DNA of 64,000 nucleotides from assembly GCA_023460955.1 (NCBI GenBank), contig JAEWOH010000041.1, positions 206,385 to 270,384 of the forward strand, in the 5' to 3' direction. The DNA comes from Bacillota bacterium. GTDB lineage: Bacteria > Bacillota > Clostridia > Acetivibrionales > DSM-1351. The position numbers and the translations under genes were made by a program. The notes beneath the pieces are model-generated. The model was not told where the DNA came from, ran no database searches, and saw only the letters and a list, made by a program, of their open reading frames with translations. Each line of letters begins with the position of its first letter. The stretch's first letter is position 1. Positions 24,800-32,234 of the stretch are shown here, piece after piece.

Positions 24800-24836
24800 A
24801 AAATATAAAAGCCGCAAGAAAGTTAATTCCTGCAGC
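24800..24836 (-). terminator. Attenuator terminator in the ABC-F leader
   Basis: On the minus strand GCTGCAGGAA (24836-24827) pairs with TTCTTGCGGC (24820-24811) with two G-U pairs, loop TTAACT, followed by TTTTATATTTTT. It lies about 90 bases before the ABC-F start, so unless it is suppressed transcription stops early. Confidence 0.85.
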
Positions 24837-24985
24837 TCAAAATACAGCATGATTCCTGACCCTAAAAGGGCAGAATAAGGATACACTGTTTGAGAGAAAA
24901 GAAGATAACTTTCTTGCACACAAGCATAATAAAACAAGCCCATAAAAGGCATAATATGTTTTAGCATGTTTTAATAGGCAAGAAA
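24811..24985 (-). promoter_or_regulatory. Antiterminator / anti-antiterminator segments of the ABC-F attenuator
   Basis: Segment 2, GCAAGAAAGTT (24917-24907), is exactly complementary over 11 bases to AACTTTCTTGC (24824-24814), which contains the terminator 3' arm; that pairing destroys the terminator. Segment 1, TTTCTTGC (24985-24978), lies 2 bases after the two-codon uORF and pairs over 8 bases with segment 2, which would free the terminator. A ribosome stalled on the uORF would cover segment 1 and so allow readthrough. A separate small hairpin is at 24856-24873. Confidence 0.75.
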
Positions 24986-24987
24986 AA

Positions 24988-24996
24988 TTACCTCAT
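24988..24996 (-). CDS. Two-codon upstream ORF (Met-Arg-stop) of the ABC-F attenuator
   Basis: ATG AGG TAA on the minus strand (24996-24988), with GGAG (25008-25005) 8 bases ahead. Minimal uORFs at which drug-bound ribosomes stall are known for other ABC-F resistance genes. Its stop is followed within 2 bases by the anti-antiterminator segment. Confidence 0.6.
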   Translation of the reverse strand: MR

Positions 24997-25028
24997 CTTT
25001 TCAACTCCAATCGTTTTTAGATATGAAC

Positions 25029-25057
25029 AATATAGCATATAGCTGTACTAATTTCAA
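25029..25057 (-). promoter_or_regulatory. SigA-type promoter of the ABC-F gene
   Basis: On the minus strand TTGAAA (25057-25052), 17-bp spacer, TATATT (25034-25029). This gives a leader of about 315 nt that includes the uORF and attenuator. The gap to 25122 also contains a 12-bp direct repeat CTTAGTTTAATA (near 25082 and 25094) before the photoproduct lyase start. Confidence 0.75.
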
Positions 25058-25121
25058 CTAAAAATCCTGTATTAGTTCACCTTAGTTTAATACTTAGTTT
25101 AATACCGGGCAAGGAGGGAAT

Positions 25122-26132
25122 ATGCCAAGACTGATACCTGAAAGAGTTTATTATGAGAAAGAGATAATCAATTATGAGCTGGGAAGAGAATTGTTAGATA
25201 GATATAAAACCGAGGGTACTGTTTTAATAGAAATTGATAACCATAATAATATACCTGAATTGCGTCAACTTCCAGATTCAGAATTCATAAAAATGAAAAA
25301 GTACCTTATATTGGGGGTCAGAAAAACTACAAGGCTGATACCAAATGACAAATCCGCAGATTATATAGTACCCTTCACGTCTTCAGGATGTTCAGCAATG
25401 TGTCTGTATTGCTACCTTGTATGCACCTTTTTTAAAAACTCCTATCTAAGAGTTTTCGTAAACAGGGAAGAAATGATAGAACAGGTCAGGAAAAAAGCTT
25501 TAAAGGAAGGTATACTTAAAGTATATGAAATAGGCTGTAACAGTGATATGGTACTCGAAAATAGCCTGACGGGAAACTTAAAATGGGCGATAAATGAGTT
25601 TGGAAAAATAAATAACGCCAGATGTACTTTTGCAACCAAATTTTCTGACATAGACGAACTGCTGGATATTGAACACAACGGTCATACTCAGATGAGGATT
25701 AGTGTTAATCCCGATAATATTATTAAAAGTGCCGAAATTGGAACTGCCAGGTTACATGAAAGAATAGAGGCTGCAAACAAAATGTACAAGGCAGGCTACA
25801 AAGTGGGAATAAATATTGCTCCGATTATCCTTAAAGACGATTGGAAAGAACAGTATGAAGAATTATTGGATAGGCTGCAGTACGGGTTAGACGATAAACT
25901 GCAACAGGATACCTTCTTTGAGTTGATATTCATGACCTACGGACTGGAGAATGAAAAGATTAACAGGGAGGCTTTTCCCGGTACGACAAACCTGTTTGAA
26001 AAAGAGAAAATGAAACCGAAAGGTCGAGGAAAGTACAATTACAAGCCTGAATTTTATGAGCAGGCATCCGATTATTTTGTTAAGGAAGTTACTCGAAGGT
26101 TCCCAAATGCTAAGATAAGTTATATTGTGTGA
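25122..26132 (+). CDS. splB: Spore photoproduct lyase (radical SAM), 336 aa
   Basis: Repairs the 5-thyminyl-5,6-dihydrothymine lesion in germinating spores by a radical mechanism. The [4Fe-4S] motif is CSAMCLYC (Cys90, Cys94, Cys97, the C-x3-C-x2-C spacing of photoproduct lyases). The hydrogen-donor cysteine is Cys139 in EIGCNSD. The length is normal for SplB, and the C-terminal KPKGRGKYNYKPEFYEQ segment fits. AAGGAGGG lies 5 bases before the ATG. It stands divergent from the ABC-F gene with no operon partner; a forespore promoter is expected but was not identified with confidence. The gene shows that the organism makes endospores. Confidence 0.92.
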   Translation: MPRLIPERVYYEKEIINYELGRELLDRYKTEGTVLIEIDNHNNIPELRQLPDSEFIKMKKYLILGVRKTTRLIPNDKSADYIVPFTSSGCSAMCLYCYLVCTFFKNSYLRVFVNREEMIEQVRKKALKEGILKVYEIGCNSDMVLENSLTGNLKWAINEFGKINNARCTFATKFSDIDELLDIEHNGHTQMRISVNPDNIIKSAEIGTARLHERIEAANKMYKAGYKVGINIAPIILKDDWKEQYEELLDRLQYGLDDKLQQDTFFELIFMTYGLENEKINREAFPGTTNLFEKEKMKPKGRGKYNYKPEFYEQASDYFVKEVTRRFPNAKISYIV

Positions 26133-26202
26133 TGTACAATAGCAAAAGTTATGTATAAAGACATAATTTTTATTTTATAAATGAGGTTAAAACATTAGCT
26201 TA

Positions 26203-26238
26203 TTGACATAGTAAGAATATTTGTTATAATGATTTTAT
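26203..26238 (+). promoter_or_regulatory. Strong SigA promoter with overlapping PerR-like box, glutathione peroxidase gene
   Basis: TTGACA 26203-26208, 16-bp spacer, TATAAT 26225-26230. TTATAATGATTTTAT at 26224-26238 matches the PerR consensus TTAnAATnATTnTAA at every defined position except the last and covers the -10, so binding would repress. The start codon is about 95 bp further on. Confidence 0.65.
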
Positions 26239-26330
26239 ACAATTTAATTTTATAAAATCAAAATCAAGTTATAATGTTGGAACAATAGGAAATAATTAAC
26301 CATAATAACTATAAAAAGGAGCTGGATTAT

Positions 26331-26876
26331 ATGAATATTTACGATTTTAAAGCTAAAACAATTAACGGTAAGGAAATATCTTTGGAAGAGTATAAGGGCA
26401 AAGTATTAATAATAACAAACACTGCCAGTAAATGTGGCTTTACGCCTCAATATGAGGACTTGCAAAGATTGTATGAGACATACAAGGAACGTGGGCTTGA
26501 GATACTTGGTTTCCCGTCAAACCAGTTTGCAGAGCAGGAGCCGGGGAATGATGAGGAAATTCATAATTTTTGCACAATGAACTACGGAGTGGGTTTTCAG
26601 ATGTTTTCAAAAGTAGATGTAAGAGGACCAAACGCTCATCCGCTCTTTAATTATCTTACTGAGCAGGCCCCTTTTAAGGGCTTTGATATGAATCATGCGT
26701 TGGGTAAAATTCTAAAAAGTCTCCTTGAAGAAAAATTTCCTGAAACATTGCACGGGGACTCAATAAAATGGAACTTTACCAAGTTCCTGATTGACAGAAC
26801 CGGAAAAGTAATAGGAAGATTTGAACCTACAACTTCACCTTTGGATATGGAAAAGGACATTGAGAAGCTGTTATAA
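26331..26876 (+). CDS. Glutathione peroxidase-family thiol peroxidase, 181 aa
   Basis: A thioredoxin-fold peroxidase that reduces peroxides. The peroxidatic residue is Cys35 in NTASKCGFTPQY, a cysteine rather than selenocysteine. The other active-site residues are in FPSNQFAEQEPG (Gln) and WNFTKFLIDR (Trp-Asn). Bacterial members usually take electrons from thioredoxin rather than glutathione. The length is normal. An AAGGAGC site precedes the start. It is monocistronic or paired with the next gene 147 bp away. The promoter carries a probable PerR operator, consistent with induction by peroxide in an anaerobe. Confidence 0.92.
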   Translation: MNIYDFKAKTINGKEISLEEYKGKVLIITNTASKCGFTPQYEDLQRLYETYKERGLEILGFPSNQFAEQEPGNDEEIHNFCTMNYGVGFQMFSKVDVRGPNAHPLFNYLTEQAPFKGFDMNHALGKILKSLLEEKFPETLHGDSIKWNFTKFLIDRTGKVIGRFEPTTSPLDMEKDIEKLL

Positions 26877-27023
26877 AATCAAATCAACCCCGAAATAGAT
26901 AGAATATCAGCTGACAATTCTGATAGAATGTAATAAGAGATGGGAAAATTCGTAATTGATAGAACTGCAATACAAGAATTGAAATACGGATTTTTCAAAA
27001 ATAGAGTGTTAGGAGAGAGAAGT

Positions 27024-27797
27024 ATGATATTTTACTTTTCAGGTACCGGTAATTCACTTCAGGCTGCCAGAAGTATAGCTGATTATAATGGAGACATACT
27101 GATTTCAATTTCCGAAAGAATGAACAGCGGAGAACAGTTATTCAGCTACAAACTGGCAGACGGGGAGGCAATTGGTTTCGTTTTTCCTGTATATGCATGG
27201 GGACCACCCATGATGGTGCTGGATTTTATTGACAAGCTGAAGTTTCAAAATTTTAACCGGCATTACGTTTATGCTGTAGTTACCTGCGGTGAGAATGTAG
27301 GGAATACAATGAAACTTTTGGGAAACAGGTTCTCACAAAAGGGCTGGCAGCTTTCCAGCGGATTCTCACTCAGAATGCCAAGCAACTATATTATAATGGG
27401 TAATGTGGAAAAGGAAGAGATTATCAGAGAAAAACTCGATATGGCAGAAGAAACCTTGCTGGATATAAATAAAGTGATTGAAAATAGGGAAGCTGGTGTT
27501 TTCCGTGTGGCAAAAGGAAAACTGCCAGGAATAACGACAGGAATTGTTTTTCCCCTTTTCAATAAAGGTGCAATAAGTACCAAAAAGTTTTATGCTGATG
27601 ATAGCTGCACAGGCTGCGGCATTTGTGAAAAGGTCTGCAATACCAGGACTATAAAAGTTGATAAAAAGCCTCAATGGGGTGACAAATGTACACAGTGTCT
27701 TGCATGTATAAACCTATGTCCTGCAAAAGCAATTCAGTATGGAAAAGGAACTATAAATAAAGGCAGGTATAAAAATCCCAATGTATCCTTACCGTGA
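27024..27797 (+). CDS. EFR1-type flavodoxin/ferredoxin fusion protein, 257 aa
   Basis: The N-terminal ~170 residues are flavodoxin-like: MIFYFSGTGNSLQAARSIA (FMN phosphate loop) and GFVFPVYAWGPPMMVLDFI. The C-terminal ~60 residues carry two [4Fe-4S] ferredoxin motifs, CTGCGICEKVC and CTQCLACINLCP. This is the EFR1 family layout, cytoplasmic electron carriers common in Clostridia. The frame opens at 26940, but AGGAGAGAG lies just before ATG 27024 and the flavodoxin strand begins at that Met. It is followed by a terminator. Its place next to a peroxidase could supply reducing power in oxidative stress; this is inference. Confidence 0.87.
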   Translation: MIFYFSGTGNSLQAARSIADYNGDILISISERMNSGEQLFSYKLADGEAIGFVFPVYAWGPPMMVLDFIDKLKFQNFNRHYVYAVVTCGENVGNTMKLLGNRFSQKGWQLSSGFSLRMPSNYIIMGNVEKEEIIREKLDMAEETLLDINKVIENREAGVFRVAKGKLPGITTGIVFPLFNKGAISTKKFYADDSCTGCGICEKVCNTRTIKVDKKPQWGDKCTQCLACINLCPAKAIQYGKGTINKGRYKNPNVSLP

Positions 27798-27812
27798 ATA
27801 AGGCAGTTAACT

Positions 27813-27843
27813 AAAAACGTCTCTTTTAAGAGGCGTTTTTTTC
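27813..27843 (+). terminator. Terminator after the EFR1-type gene
   Basis: AAAAACGTCTCTT (27813-27825) pairs with AAGAGGCGTTTTT (27828-27840) with one G-U, then further T. Confidence 0.88.
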
Positions 27844-27983
27844 TGTCTGTTTTAAAAGATATATTCTGTATGTTTTACAAGATATAACATGTATAATATA
27901 TATTGTAATAATAATTTTATTAATACTTAGACATTATTGAAAAGCTAACGTATTAAATATATGAAAAGGGAGTGTGAAATATT

Positions 27984-28412
27984 ATGTCAAAATTAGAGAA
28001 AGACTTTTTTGATCAGAGTGAAGTGCTGTTTGTAGGGTATTCAGGAGGTAAAAACCAACCCTTCAGCAAAATGTTATATCAAGCCTTCACAAATAATGGA
28101 ATAAAGGTTTATCCTGTAAACAGAAAAACAGAGGGAAACTACGATGTTAAGGTCTATAATAATTTCAGTGACCTTCCAAAGATACCTTCGACAGCTTTCG
28201 TACTTCTCAATAAGGAAAATACAAGAAAAGCCGTTAAAGAGCTTGCAGACTGCGGAGTAAAAAGAATACAGTTTCAGAGCAAGAGAAACATAGATGAGGA
28301 GATTCTGTCGGATTGCGCTAAAATGGGAATAGATACCGTTGTCGCCTGCCCAATGATGAAATTCGGATCGGGTATACATAAGATACACGGATTTTTTGCA
28401 GGAGTTAGGTAA
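27984..28412 (+). CDS. CoA-binding (Rossmann) domain protein, 142 aa
   Basis: A CoA_binding_2-like single domain: SEVLFVGYSGGKNQPFSKMLYQAF, GIKVYPVNRK, FVLLNKENTRKAVKELADCGVKRIQFQ, then ACPMMKFG. Related YccU-type proteins bind CoA or nucleotide; the function is unknown. GGGAG precedes the ATG. Its stop (TAA 28410-28412) overlaps the ATG of the RnfD-RnfC fusion by one base, so the two are translationally coupled and probably work together, which is unusual context for this family and may hint at an acyl-CoA or redox-linked role. Confidence 0.75.
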   Translation: MSKLEKDFFDQSEVLFVGYSGGKNQPFSKMLYQAFTNNGIKVYPVNRKTEGNYDVKVYNNFSDLPKIPSTAFVLLNKENTRKAVKELADCGVKRIQFQSKRNIDEEILSDCAKMGIDTVVACPMMKFGSGIHKIHGFFAGVR

Positions 28413-30238
28413 TGAATACATTTCCATTGGTTAGAACAAAATGGACAAATGAACACATTATGGCGGCAGTTTTTGGAGTTCTGGCACTGTATCTGCTGCC
28501 GGGCTGGGTTGAACGGCCGGCTGGTTTCCTAAATTTTCTTGCTGTAGTTCTGTTTTCCTTGTTTGTAGATGTGACGGTTAATTTTATTAGATACAAACGC
28601 CCTATATGCGGAGTATCTGCGGCGGTAACTTCTGCCATTCTTTACATACTGACTCCCGGGATTGCTCTATGGGTCCAGCTTTTGGGGGTCGTAGCAGCCT
28701 TGCTGCTTGGAAAGCATATTTGGGGCGGCACGGGAAAGAACCCCATAAATCCTGCCATGACAGGGGTGCTGTTGATCGGACTTCTATTTAAGCTGCAAAC
28801 GCCTGATTTTAGTCCTCAGCTGCTGCTGCTTCCGGCACTTTTGCTATCAATACCATTAATAAAATTCAGACCTTATGCTTCTCTAGGCTTTATGGCTGGA
28901 ATGGCAGCAGCGTTGGTTTTGCTGCAAAAATTCGGCTTTGACAGCTTTATCGGATATGGTGCAATATTCTGGGGCTGCCTGGTACTTACCGATCCGGTCA
29001 CCATTTCGCCCAAGCCTTTATTTGGTGCCGCCGCCGGAGCTTTGGTGGGCGCGGCGGCTATTGTGCTGACCGGCTCAACTGTTGTGCTGGCAGCCGGAGT
29101 ACTTTTGCTGAATGTAATATGTTATATTGCAGACACATACCTTGAAAGCTCAACGTTAAAACCCTCTGCTGGAAAAGCTATTGATAAACTCATCAGGAGA
29201 AACCATGAGCCTCTTTTTTATGACTTGTCTTTAGTGGGAAATGAGTTAACTCCTTATGAAAAAGCAGCCTCCTCCTGTGATGAAATAGCTGCTGTGGGAG
29301 ATGAGGCATCGGATATAGATTCTAAAGATGACAGCGACAGGACTATTTTGGATATTATCAGAGAAAAGGAAGTGTTGGGACTTGGAGGTGCTGCATTCCC
29401 CGCTGCTGATAAAATCAAGGCTGTAATGGAAGCAGCTGCTGAAAAGAAATACTTAATAATAAATGGAGTAGAATGTGATCCGGGACTGATTCATGATCAT
29501 TGGCTGATAAACCGTAATATGAAGGAAATATGTACCGGTATAAAACACCTGCAGAGTTTAGTCGATTTTGAACTAACTGCCCTAGCCGTAAAGGTTGGAA
29601 CTGACATCAAAGCCTGCGAAGTCAATGTGGTTAAGGTGCCGGACTATTATCCGGTGGGTTCTGAAAGAAATCTTATAAAGCATGTTCTTGGGAAAGAGCT
29701 CTTAGTCAGTGATTTACCTGCCCAAGAAGGAATACTGGTGCTTAACGTGCAAACAGTATATGCTGTGTATGAGGCTTTATGCAAAAATAAAAAAGCTGAC
29801 ACCAGGTTGATAACGGTAGCTGATCTTAAAACAAAAACAGACTATATTGTTAGAGTACGACTTGGTACTCGACTTTCCGGAACATTGGAGAAGCTTCCTC
29901 TTGCAAAAGGCAATATTTTTATAGGTGGCGGAGCTATGCAGTGCAGAAATGCCTCTGAGGAAGACGTTATTGATAAAAATACAAATTTTATTGCGATAGC
30001 GGATTTCCCAAGATATAAGGAATCGGTTTTGTGCTCAAACTGCGGATTTTGTACCGCGTCCTGCCCAATGGGGTTAAGGGTTAACCGTATTTCTGCACTG
30101 GTTGATAAAGGAAAGCCTGAGGCCGCAAGAAAGTATGAGCCTGAAAAATGTTTGCAGTGCGGAAACTGTAGCAGAGTGTGCCTGGCAGGAAAAAATCTTT
30201 CAATGAGAGTCAAGAACGCTAAAGCATTGGTTAAATAA
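28412..30238 (+). CDS. RnfD-like membrane domain fused to RnfC-like iron-sulfur domain, 608 aa
   Basis: Residues 1 to about 240 are a polytopic membrane domain like RnfD/NqrB (GKHIWGGTGKNPINPAMTG; CLVLTDPVTISPK). After a charged linker at about 255-305, residues 310-608 resemble RnfC: a glycine-rich nucleotide/flavin loop (VLGLGGAAFPAADKIK), NGVECDPG, a soluble-ligand-binding beta-grasp region, and two [4Fe-4S] motifs, CSNCGFCTASCP and CLQCGNCSRVC. In Rnf complexes these are separate subunits. The S/T-G-A-T site that holds covalent FMN in RnfD is not seen. No rnfA, B, E or G gene is nearby. An NADH- or ferredoxin-linked membrane electron-transfer role is inferred. Confidence 0.75.
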   Translation: MNTFPLVRTKWTNEHIMAAVFGVLALYLLPGWVERPAGFLNFLAVVLFSLFVDVTVNFIRYKRPICGVSAAVTSAILYILTPGIALWVQLLGVVAALLLGKHIWGGTGKNPINPAMTGVLLIGLLFKLQTPDFSPQLLLLPALLLSIPLIKFRPYASLGFMAGMAAALVLLQKFGFDSFIGYGAIFWGCLVLTDPVTISPKPLFGAAAGALVGAAAIVLTGSTVVLAAGVLLLNVICYIADTYLESSTLKPSAGKAIDKLIRRNHEPLFYDLSLVGNELTPYEKAASSCDEIAAVGDEASDIDSKDDSDRTILDIIREKEVLGLGGAAFPAADKIKAVMEAAAEKKYLIINGVECDPGLIHDHWLINRNMKEICTGIKHLQSLVDFELTALAVKVGTDIKACEVNVVKVPDYYPVGSERNLIKHVLGKELLVSDLPAQEGILVLNVQTVYAVYEALCKNKKADTRLITVADLKTKTDYIVRVRLGTRLSGTLEKLPLAKGNIFIGGGAMQCRNASEEDVIDKNTNFIAIADFPRYKESVLCSNCGFCTASCPMGLRVNRISALVDKGKPEAARKYEPEKCLQCGNCSRVCLAGKNLSMRVKNAKALVK

Positions 30239-30245
30239 ATTTTAA

Positions 30246-30284
30246 AAAAGCTTGTAGAATCTGAGTTAGATTTTACAAGCTTTT
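30246..30284 (+). terminator. Terminator after the Rnf-fusion gene
   Basis: A 17-bp stem (30246-30262 with 30268-30284, one non-Watson-Crick position), loop GAGTT, ending in TTTT then A/T-rich sequence. Confidence 0.88.
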
Positions 30285-30352
30285 ATTTATTTATATATAT
30301 GGCTATGTTTTAAATACTAACTAGTTGATATAGTGAAGTTTAGGAGGTAATT

Positions 30353-31021
30353 ATGGAACGCAAAAGAATTGCTGGACAGAAGGCAACAGAATATATAAAA
30401 GATGGAATGATATTGGGACTGGGAACTGGTTCTACAGCGTACTATATGATTAAAGAGGTTGGAGAACTCGTTCAAATTGGTATGAATCTGAAAGCAGTTG
30501 CAACTTCAAAAAGTACAGAGAACTTAGCAAAAGAGTTGCATATTCCTTTGGTACAAATAGATGAAATTGATAGAATTGATTTATGTATTGACGGTGTAGA
30601 TGAAATAGATAAACAATTTAATGCTATCAAAGGTGGTGGTGGAGCATTATTTAGAGAAAAAATTGTTGCTAACTTAGCCGATGAAGTAATATGGATTATG
30701 GATGATAGTAAATTAGTTGATAGTATTGGAGCATTTCCGTTACCGACTGAAGTATTACCTTATGGTTATACACAAGTCATTAGAAAACTAAAAGAGTACT
30801 CTTTTAATCCTATAATAAGAATGAAAGATGGTAATGTTTTTATAACTGACAATGGTAATTACATTGTTGATTTGCATATAGGAAACCCAATGGATATTAA
30901 TGATGTTTATGCAAAAGTTACTGGGATAACAGGCGTTTTGGAAATAGGTCTATTTATCAATATGTGTAGGCGTGTTATTGTTGGTACTGATAGCGGTGTA
31001 AAAGTTATTGAGAATAAGTAG
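30353..31021 (+). CDS. rpiA: Ribose-5-phosphate isomerase A, 222 aa
   Basis: Interconverts ribose-5-phosphate and ribulose-5-phosphate in the pentose phosphate pathway. Family motifs are all visible: LGLGTGSTAYYMI (phosphate loop), DLCIDGVDEIDKQFNAIKGGGGAL (catalytic acids and Lys), EKIVANLADEVIWIMDDSKLV, and GNPMDINDV near the end. AGGAGG lies 6 bases before the ATG. It forms a single-gene unit. Its codons look more A/T-rich than those of the flanking Rnf and EFR1 genes, which could mean transfer, but this is only an impression. Clostridia commonly use RpiB, so RpiA may be a second isomerase. Confidence 0.93.
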   Translation: MERKRIAGQKATEYIKDGMILGLGTGSTAYYMIKEVGELVQIGMNLKAVATSKSTENLAKELHIPLVQIDEIDRIDLCIDGVDEIDKQFNAIKGGGGALFREKIVANLADEVIWIMDDSKLVDSIGAFPLPTEVLPYGYTQVIRKLKEYSFNPIIRMKDGNVFITDNGNYIVDLHIGNPMDINDVYAKVTGITGVLEIGLFINMCRRVIVGTDSGVKVIENK

Positions 31022-31060
31022 GATTTAAACAGGCTCTATACAATATTCATAAAGCTACAT

Positions 31061-31087
31061 CAAGGGAAGTTAGAATGGCTTCCCTTG
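31061..31087 (+). terminator. Stem-loop after rpiA (weak terminator candidate)
   Basis: CAAGGGAAG (31061-31069) pairs exactly with CTTCCCTTG (31079-31087). There is no T-run, so termination would need another factor. Confidence 0.4.
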
Positions 31088-31204
31088 TAATTGGTATATT
31101 ATCAACACTATTCTAAAACATATCCAAATATAATTATTCGAATTCTCCTGTCACATGTTTTAAAAACTTACAGTCGTTTCTACATTTACAGTAAAACAAA
31201 TACC

Positions 31205-31233
31205 TTGCATTACGAGGTAAGTTGTATTACAAT
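31205..31233 (+). promoter_or_regulatory. Promoter and possible PadR operator
   Basis: TTGCAT 31205-31210, 17-bp spacer, TACAAT 31228-31233, 35 bp before the PadR start. A dyad TTAC-GAG-GTAA (31210-31220) lies in the spacer and could be the autoregulatory site. Confidence 0.55.
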
Positions 31234-31267
31234 ATATCCATAACTGGTACAAACTGGAGGTGCGACT

Positions 31268-31615
31268 ATGAATAAGGAAATGATGAAGGGCAGTATTGAT
31301 ATCCTTCTGCTATCGTTGATTCAGAAGGAGGATTTGTATGGATATGAAATTGCTAAAAGATTAAAAGAAAAAAGCAATGAATTATATTCCATGGGTGAAG
31401 GAACCCTATATCCGGCACTTCAGAGACTTGAAAAGCGTAAGTTGATAAAAGCCTACTGGGGTGAGTCTGAGGGAGGGGGACGCCGAAAATATTATAGTAT
31501 TACAGAAACGGGAAGAAAGGAACTGGCTGAAAGACTAAAGGATTGGGATTTGCTTAATAATTTGATAAAAACATGCAGGGAGGGATTTTTGTGCAGCAGT
31601 TTGATGAGTATATAA
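31268..31615 (+). CDS. PadR-family transcriptional regulator, 115 aa
   Basis: A short PadR-type winged-helix repressor: MKGSIDILLLSLIQKEDLYGYEIAKRLKEKS (helix 1 and recognition region), MGEGTLYPALQRLEKRKLIKAYW, then GGRRKYYSITETGRKELAE for the wing. GGAGG precedes the ATG. It overlaps the next gene by 25 bp. PadR genes paired with HAAS/DUF1700-type membrane proteins are common in Firmicutes, so the partner is probably its regulated or signalling mate. The inducing signal is unknown. Confidence 0.9.
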   Translation: MNKEMMKGSIDILLLSLIQKEDLYGYEIAKRLKEKSNELYSMGEGTLYPALQRLEKRKLIKAYWGESEGGGRRKYYSITETGRKELAERLKDWDLLNNLIKTCREGFLCSSLMSI

Positions 31616-32223
31616 GTGAGGTCATAGGAAAATTAAGTGTAAGTAACAAATATAGGTCGGAGCTTACAGAGGAATTTAGTGATCATCTCAATATGTTGAA
31701 AAGGGACCTTGTGGATAGTGGTTTAAATGAACAGGCAGCTGCAGAGGAGGCCATAAGGCTATTCGGAGACAGCCAAATACTAAAACACAGATTAGCAGCG
31801 AGTTTACCGGGATATAGGACTCTACCCAATGTCATATTCGGAGTGCTGCTTTTATTCATGATATACCTTGGAGGCACAAGGGTTCCGGTAGGAGTAACCA
31901 GTTGGGATGATGTTAATATCAGGTTTTTTATTTGTATTATATCTTTTATAAGTACGTTGATACTGCTTGTTCCATTCGGATATTTCTTGCCGATAATCAT
32001 TAAATGGGCGGGAAAGGCATTGTATGTTGCCATTGGAGCGCTGATAGCGGGGCTGTTGATGTTATTATTAATGGTTGGTGATTTTTGGGTTCTCCCATCA
32101 GAAGCAGTAGCTATGCATTTTTTAGGAGGACTAATTGGCAGTCTGATCGGATTTGGTATTCTTAAAGCTGTAAATCATACTTTCGAGAAGGTCAGACACC
32201 TTATAACAATTAAAACAATATAG
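31591..32223 (+). CDS. HAAS/permease-prefix-type membrane protein, 210 aa
   Basis: The N-terminal ~80 residues (QQFDEYISEVIGKLSVSNKYRSELTEEFSDHLNML, AAAEEAIRLFGDSQILKHRL) match the helical HAAS (DUF1700-like, permease prefix) domain that usually accompanies PadR regulators. Four hydrophobic segments follow (about 85-105, 115-140, 145-170, 180-200). A frame start at 31573 is possible, but GGGAGGG sits 7 bases before GTG 31591, so that start is preferred. It overlaps PadR. The function is probably signal reception or modulation of a membrane process; no enzyme motif is seen. It ends 11 bp from the converging cyclase gene. Confidence 0.78.
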   Translation: MQQFDEYISEVIGKLSVSNKYRSELTEEFSDHLNMLKRDLVDSGLNEQAAAEEAIRLFGDSQILKHRLAASLPGYRTLPNVIFGVLLLFMIYLGGTRVPVGVTSWDDVNIRFFICIISFISTLILLVPFGYFLPIIIKWAGKALYVAIGALIAGLLMLLLMVGDFWVLPSEAVAMHFLGGLIGSLIGFGILKAVNHTFEKVRHLITIKTI

Positions 32224-32234
32224 ATTAACAGATA

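Noticed and set aside
24797..24952. A 51-codon hydrophobic minus-strand ORF through the ABC-F leader
   Set aside because: It has no ribosome site and runs through the terminator stem and its T-tract; the leader is better explained by RNA pairing. It could still be translated at a low level.
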